9,263 nucleotides of DNA. It comes from Candidatus Stercoripulliclostridium pullicola (GTDB lineage Bacteria; Bacillota; Clostridia; Christensenellales; DTU072). A program made the translations under genes and the position numbers. Under the pieces are notes generated by a model. The model made no database searches, was not told the DNA's origin, and was given only the letters and a program-made list of their open reading frames with translations. Each line of letters begins with the position of its first letter. The stretch's first letter is position 1. The stretch covers positions 1 through 9,263 of the forward strand of contig JADINF010000160.1 in the NCBI GenBank assembly GCA_017694145.1, written 5' to 3'. This document shows, in pieces, positions 6,355 through 9,263 of this stretch.

Positions 6355-7361
6355 TTATGCGGGCAGGAAGGCGTTGGTGAAGCCGTATCCGTCGGTAACG
6401 GGACCGGTCATACCCTCGGTACGGAGCTCCCACATAAGGTCGAAGAAAGTATCCCATCTCGTCTGATCGATATATCCCCATTGAGAAGCGTCCGCTTTGT
6501 ACTCGCCTTTCAATACTTCCATGCTCGCGTAGATGAGTTCGGAGTCTACGGCGAGCTCCGGGTTTTCTTCCATAAGTATATCCGCCGCCGCGCGGGGATT
6601 GGCGATCGCGTACTCGTATCCTCTCGCGGTAGCCTTTATGAATTTGCGCGCGTATTCCTCGTAATCTTTAAGATAATCGTTGTTCGCGATGATCACGGGA
6701 GTATAGTAGTCGAGTGCGTCGATATAGTCGCTCATCCTGAAGAATGTGTTGGCGATACCTTCGGTATTAAGTTTCGTAACGTCCCAGCCGAGATAACTCC
6801 ACAGACAATCCACTCCCGCAGGATTGGTAAATTCCGCCACGATGTTTTCCACGGTATTGGGAACGAATTCGACCGTGCTTATATCCGCGCCGCCTTCCTG
6901 AAGGAAATACCTCACGATGGCTTCTTCGCCCTGAAGTCCCCAGGTGGCGTATTTTTTGCCGTTGAGTTCCGATAGCGAAGACACGTTGCCTTTCACGAGT
7001 ATGCCCGAAGTGTTGTGCTGCATGACCGCCGCCACCGCCGTCACGTTGACGGAGCTCTGCTCGTTATATATCATCTGCTCCTGGAAGTCTATGCCGAACT
7101 GCCCCACGCCCGTCGAAACGTCGGCGGAACAGCCGGTGGTCCCGGGCTGGATAAGGTCACTTCAAGCCCCTCTTCGGCATAATAACCGAGATTTTTCGCG
7201 ACGTAAAGCCCTACGTGGTTGGTGTTGGGCGCCCAGTCGAGCACGAAAGTTATCTTGCTCGGATCGAATTTCTCGTCGTCTTTGCATGCGGTCAGCGCGA
7301 GCGTGATAGTAGCCGCGAAAACGAGCGTCAGCACTATGTACAATACTTTTTTCAATTTCAT
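6355..7361 (-). pseudogene. thiY: ThiY-like substrate-binding lipoprotein, split by a one-base deletion
   Basis: The start is ATG at 7361 with AAGGAG seven bases upstream. The N-terminus is a lipoprotein signal peptide with lipobox LTAC (Cys26). FVLDWAPNTNHVGLYVAKN follows, a hallmark of ThiY/NMT1-type periplasmic binding proteins for formylaminopyrimidine and related thiamine precursors. After GLEV (codon 68) the frame is lost and stops at 7089. In the next frame the expected protein continues DLIQPGTTG, then GQFGIDFQEQM, AVMQHNTSGILV, YATWG, DYYTPVIIAN and FTNAFLPA to 6355. Restoring one base between 7158 and 7159 gives about 335 residues, normal for the family. An alternative loss within the nearby CCCGGG (7141-7146) would also restore frame but gives a poorer protein match. 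There is no Shine-Dalgarno for the second half (GTG 7107). This is either a recent inactivating mutation or a sequence error; the rest looks intact. Confidence 0.85.
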
Positions 7362-7362
7362 T

Positions 7363-8145
7363 TCAATTCTCCTTTTTATCCCAGCGTATAACGCATCTTT
7401 TAATTATCTCGAGCGCCATAAGCCACGCGAGGCTCAAAACTATTATCCACATTATAGTCGCGAACATGGCGTCGTAAGCGTACATTCTCTGCAGGCGCAG
7501 TATATAGAAACCGAGTCCCCCGAGCGCTCCGACCCATTCCGATATCACCGCGCCCACTATCGCGTAGGTCGTGGATATCTTCAATGCCGAGAAGAAATTC
7601 GGAAGAGCGTTCGGAAGTTTAAGGAACCAGAATATTTTCCACCTGTTCGCCCCCATCGAGCGCATCAGATCTATCATATCGGTATCCGTGGAACGGTACC
7701 CGTCCGCAAGTCCTATCGCTATCGGAAAGAACGTCGTCAGCGCGACGAGCAGTATTTTGGGTTTAATGTCGTAGCCCATCCACAGCGAAATGAGCGGCGC
7801 GATCACGATGGTCGGAACGGTCTGAGTTATCACCAGAAGAGGCTTGAAGCCGTATCCGAAGATCTTGAAAGTATCCATCAATACCGCCAGCACGAAGCCC
7901 ACGGCTATGCCGCACGCGAGCCCGCACACCGCCTCGAGCAGCGTTATGCCCGTGTGTTGCATGATGAGTTTACCTTCCGTGAAAAAGGCTTTGAAGGTCT
8001 CCCCCGGAGTCGGAAGTATCAACGACGACACGGTGCCCGATAGGCAGATTATCTCCCATATCAGAAAGAAAAGTCCTATGAACGCCGCGGGTACTACGAC
8101 TTTATAGGTGATGTTTAGTAACTTTTTTCTCAATGGTGAGCACAT
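7363..8145 (-). CDS. thiX: ThiX-like permease of the pyrimidine/thiamine-precursor ABC importer
   Basis: A protein of about 260 residues with some six hydrophobic segments (near 15-36, 66-90, 103-122, 130-148, 192-214 and 226-246). It has the binding-protein-dependent permease EAA loop at about residues 159-190, where DLMRSMGANRWKIFWFLKLP keeps the Gly-Ala and Leu-Pro of the consensus contacted by the ATPase. It forms the membrane channel for ThiY and ThiZ. The start is uncertain. ATG at 8145 is used here, giving a 44-bp overlap with the thiamine-binding protein gene. TTG at 8133 would give LRKKLLNITYKV at the N-terminus, and the frame is open as far as 8211. None has a strong Shine-Dalgarno, so coupling to the upstream gene is likely. 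The stop codon at 7363 is one base from the thiY start, and the thiY ribosome binding site lies inside this gene. Confidence 0.88.
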   Translation of the reverse strand: MCSPLRKKLLNITYKVVVPAAFIGLFFLIWEIICLSGTVSSLILPTPGETFKAFFTEGKLIMQHTGITLLEAVCGLACGIAVGFVLAVLMDTFKIFGYGFKPLLVITQTVPTIVIAPLISLWMGYDIKPKILLVALTTFFPIAIGLADGYRSTDTDMIDLMRSMGANRWKIFWFLKLPNALPNFFSALKISTTYAIVGAVISEWVGALGGLGFYILRLQRMYAYDAMFATIMWIIVLSLAWLMALEIIKRCVIRWDKKEN

Positions 8146-8401
8146 CGCCGTCCGGACGGTAAACCACTTTGATGAAAGCCGCAACGCCTTTGTTATTGGC
8201 TTTGCCGGCAATATGGAGGCACTCTTTCATAATGTCCATGAGTTGATCGATGTCCGAGCCCTCTATCGCCGTTTCGAAGGGAGCGACGTAGCACTCGAGT
8301 CCGGTGCTCTTCATATAGGCGATGACTTCGTCGACCACTTTTATGGTCTGTTCGTCATCAAGTGTTTCGGGTAAGATCTGTAAAGCCACGCTTGCCAACA
8401 T
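8102..8401 (-). CDS. Thiamine-binding protein, MTH1187/YqgV family (DUF77)
   Basis: A 99-residue single-domain protein matching the PF01910 thiamine-binding family: SVALQILPE near the N-terminus, VVDEVIAYMKSTGLECYVAP, FETAIEGSDIDQLMDIMKEC and VAAFIKVVYRPDG. It has the ferredoxin-like beta-alpha-beta-beta-alpha-beta layout known for MTH1187 and for each half of Bacillus subtilis YkoF. Family members bind thiamine or related pyrimidines and have no signal peptide, so this should be cytoplasmic, perhaps acting as a carrier or sensor for imported precursor. The start is ATG at 8401 with AAAGGAG seven bases upstream. It sits between the methyltransferase and ThiX genes under the TPP riboswitch, and its 3' end overlaps thiX. 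The context strongly supports the thiamine role; the ligand itself is not proven. Confidence 0.9.
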   Translation of the reverse strand: MLASVALQILPETLDDEQTIKVVDEVIAYMKSTGLECYVAPFETAIEGSDIDQLMDIMKECLHIAGKANNKGVAAFIKVVYRPDGDVLTIEKKVTKHHL

Positions 8402-8441
8402 ATCCTTTCTCCTTTCAGTTATTAGTTTTATTTTTTAGCGT

Positions 8442-9059
8442 TCAACGCTTTTTAACGAATTTCGCTACGGCGAAAACGCCTTCGCCGTGACCGTCTTTCA
8501 CTTCCTGCGCCGCGTTAGCGAGATCGAATACCGTCTGAACCGAACGAACGTAAGTAAATCCCGCTTTCTCCGCTATCTCCCTTATCTCGTCGTGCGAGCG
8601 GAAGGTTGCGCCTCTGTAGAAATCGCTCTCCTCCTTATGCTCCTCGTAGCCCGCGCCGAGGGGAGTTGCTCTGTCGATAAAAGCAATTACGAACGAACCT
8701 CCCTCTTCGAGCGCGCGGTACGCTTCCTTAAAAGCCGCGTTTATATCGGTAAGGAAGGGATCCACGGTTATCATTACGAGCCCTTCCGCGGAATCTGCGG
8801 GATAAGGGAGCTTCTCGGCAACGCCACCTATAACGCGGACACCTCTCTTACGCGCAAAGCGCGCCATGTCTTCCGAGGGCTCCACGCCCTCGCGGATACC
8901 GAGTTTTTCCGCGAATATCCCTGTGCCCACGCCTATTTCCTTATACTCCGCGCCCGCGTCCAGTAAGGAAAGCACCGCGCGGTATTCCGCCTCGAAAAGC
9001 TTGTCGTTTTCCATAAACCACTCGTCGTAAACGGCGCCCAGCGTATCGTAATTATTCAC
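8442..9059 (-). CDS. Class I SAM-dependent methyltransferase, first gene of the TPP-riboswitch operon
   Basis: A 205-residue protein with a Rossmann-type methyltransferase fold. Motif I is E41-I-G-V-G-T-G47, motif II is GVEPSEDMARFARKRGV (58-74), and the post-II region GGVAEKLPYPADSAEGLVMI leads into VDPFLTD. This is the Methyltransf_11/UbiE-like pattern that binds S-adenosylmethionine. There are no membrane segments and no cysteine signature of arsenite methyltransferases. The start is GTG at 9059, with AGGAG five bases before it, placed immediately after the T-tract of the riboswitch terminator. It is therefore the gene most directly controlled by TPP. The next gene begins 40 bp after its stop codon. 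The substrate is unknown: a thiamine or pyrimidine derivative is suggested only by position, and I know of no thiamine-pathway step that needs this enzyme. Confidence 0.88.
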   Translation of the reverse strand: MNNYDTLGAVYDEWFMENDKLFEAEYRAVLSLLDAGAEYKEIGVGTGIFAEKLGIREGVEPSEDMARFARKRGVRVIGGVAEKLPYPADSAEGLVMITVDPFLTDINAAFKEAYRALEEGGSFVIAFIDRATPLGAGYEEHKEESDFYRGATFRSHDEIREIAEKAGFTYVRSVQTVFDLANAAQEVKDGHGEGVFAVAKFVKKR

Positions 9060-9069
9060 TCCGACTCCT

Positions 9070-9093
9070 AAAAAAACGGACCCTCGCGGGTCC
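9070..9093 (-). terminator. Intrinsic terminator of the TPP riboswitch (expression platform)
   Basis: On the minus strand GGACCC (9093-9088) pairs with GGGTCC (9083-9078) around a GCGA tetraloop, a GNRA-type loop. It is followed by G and seven T residues (9076-9070). The hairpin lies between the aptamer and the methyltransferase start, exactly where a TPP-controlled transcription terminator belongs. The AGGAG ribosome binding site starts at the base after the T-tract. Confidence 0.88.
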
Positions 9094-9109
9094 CGAAAAG
9101 TCTAAACGC

Positions 9110-9191
9110 AATCTCCCTACGCCGGCATTATCCGTATCAGGTTAAATGGTTCCCTCTTGCGAGCGATCTCAGCCTTGCGGCACCCACGATC
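9110..9191 (-). ncRNA. TPP riboswitch (THI element) aptamer
   Basis: The minus strand contains the conserved THI-box pieces in order: GGGTGCC, GGCTGAGA (CTGAGA at 9172-9167), the P3 arm, AACCTGATACGGATAATG (about 9143-9126) and CCGGCGTAGGGA (to about 9114). GATC and GATT at the ends can close P1. TPP binding normally stabilises P1 and lets the downstream hairpin (9070-9093) terminate transcription. The identity is clear from the two ligand-binding internal loops; the exact ends are approximate. Confidence 0.96.
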
Positions 9192-9216
9192 TGTTTTTTT
9201 GATTTATTATGTTCAA

Positions 9217-9245
9217 ATTATATACCCCGCCGCCCCGCCTGTCAA
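9217..9245 (-). promoter_or_regulatory. Consensus sigma-A promoter of the thiamine operon
   Basis: On the minus strand TTGACA (9245-9240) and TATAAT (9222-9217) are both perfect consensus hexamers separated by 17 bp. The expected transcript start is near 9210, about 20 nt before the riboswitch. The spacer is almost pure G and C (15 of 17 bases), in contrast to the AT-rich sequence on its downstream side. A promoter this strong suits an operon regulated by termination rather than by initiation. Confidence 0.9.
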
Positions 9246-9263
9246 GCGAAAGCGGGGATTGCG

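Noticed and set aside
6355..7107. Second half of thiY as an independent gene starting at GTG 7107
   Set aside because: It lacks a ribosome binding site and a signal peptide, and it begins in the middle of the first lobe of a substrate-binding protein fold, so it is a fragment of the split gene.
7141..7160. Programmed ribosomal frameshifting in thiY
   Set aside because: There is no slippery heptamer, stimulatory stem or internal Shine-Dalgarno at the switch, and ThiY genes are not known to use recoding. A simple one-base deletion or sequence error explains it.
8437..8453. AGCGT-TCA-ACGCT hairpin followed by T residues between the methyltransferase and DUF77 genes
   Set aside because: The T-run is on the plus-strand side, against the direction of the operon, and there is no plus-strand gene to terminate. 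The stem is only five base pairs.

Overview
The window looks like a piece of chromosome from an uncultured, probably gut-type, Gram-positive anaerobe of the Clostridia. This is an inference. It rests on strong AGGAG-type ribosome binding sites, sigma-A promoters with 17-bp spacers, intrinsic terminators, heavy use of the Ile codon ATA in a sequence of roughly balanced GC, and a clostridial-type gene set. No rRNA, tRNA, IS element or CRISPR array is visible.

Layout. (1) At 1-225 (minus) lies a decayed C-terminal piece of an alpha-L-rhamnosidase-like (GH78) protein. It lacks its 5' part, carries a +1 frameshift and runs off the window edge. It starts exactly where the terminator of the next gene ends. 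(2) At 292-1785 (minus) is a MATE-family efflux transporter. It is divergent from a LysR-type regulator (1907-2773, plus), and the 121-bp gap between them holds a striking double palindrome, a likely operator. (3) A MutT-like Nudix hydrolase (2782-3189, minus) converges on the regulator with only 8 bp between the stop codons. (4) A two-gene minus-strand operon (5427 to 3318) has its own consensus promoter. It encodes a cation diffusion facilitator with an N-D/D-D metal site typical of Mn(II) exporters, overlapped by 17 bp with a membrane-anchored extracytoplasmic metallophosphoesterase. (5) A five-gene minus-strand thiamine operon runs from 9245 down to 5601. Its order is consensus promoter, TPP riboswitch, intrinsic terminator, SAM-dependent methyltransferase, single-domain thiamine-binding protein (DUF77/PF01910), ThiX permease, ThiY lipoprotein and ThiZ ATPase, closed by a strong hairpin at 5538-5561.

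How it works together. The thiamine operon should be switched off when TPP is plentiful. When TPP is short it should make an ABC importer for thiamine-derived pyrimidines (the ThiXYZ family), together with a small thiamine-binding protein and a methyltransferase of unknown role. The substrate-binding gene thiY is split by a one-base deletion near position 7158, so as written the importer cannot be complete unless this is a sequence error.

The least expected items are the methyltransferase as first gene under TPP control, the Mn-type exporter coupled to an extracytoplasmic metallophosphatase, the operator between the MATE and LysR genes, and two separate single-base frameshifts lying in or next to CCCGGG runs.
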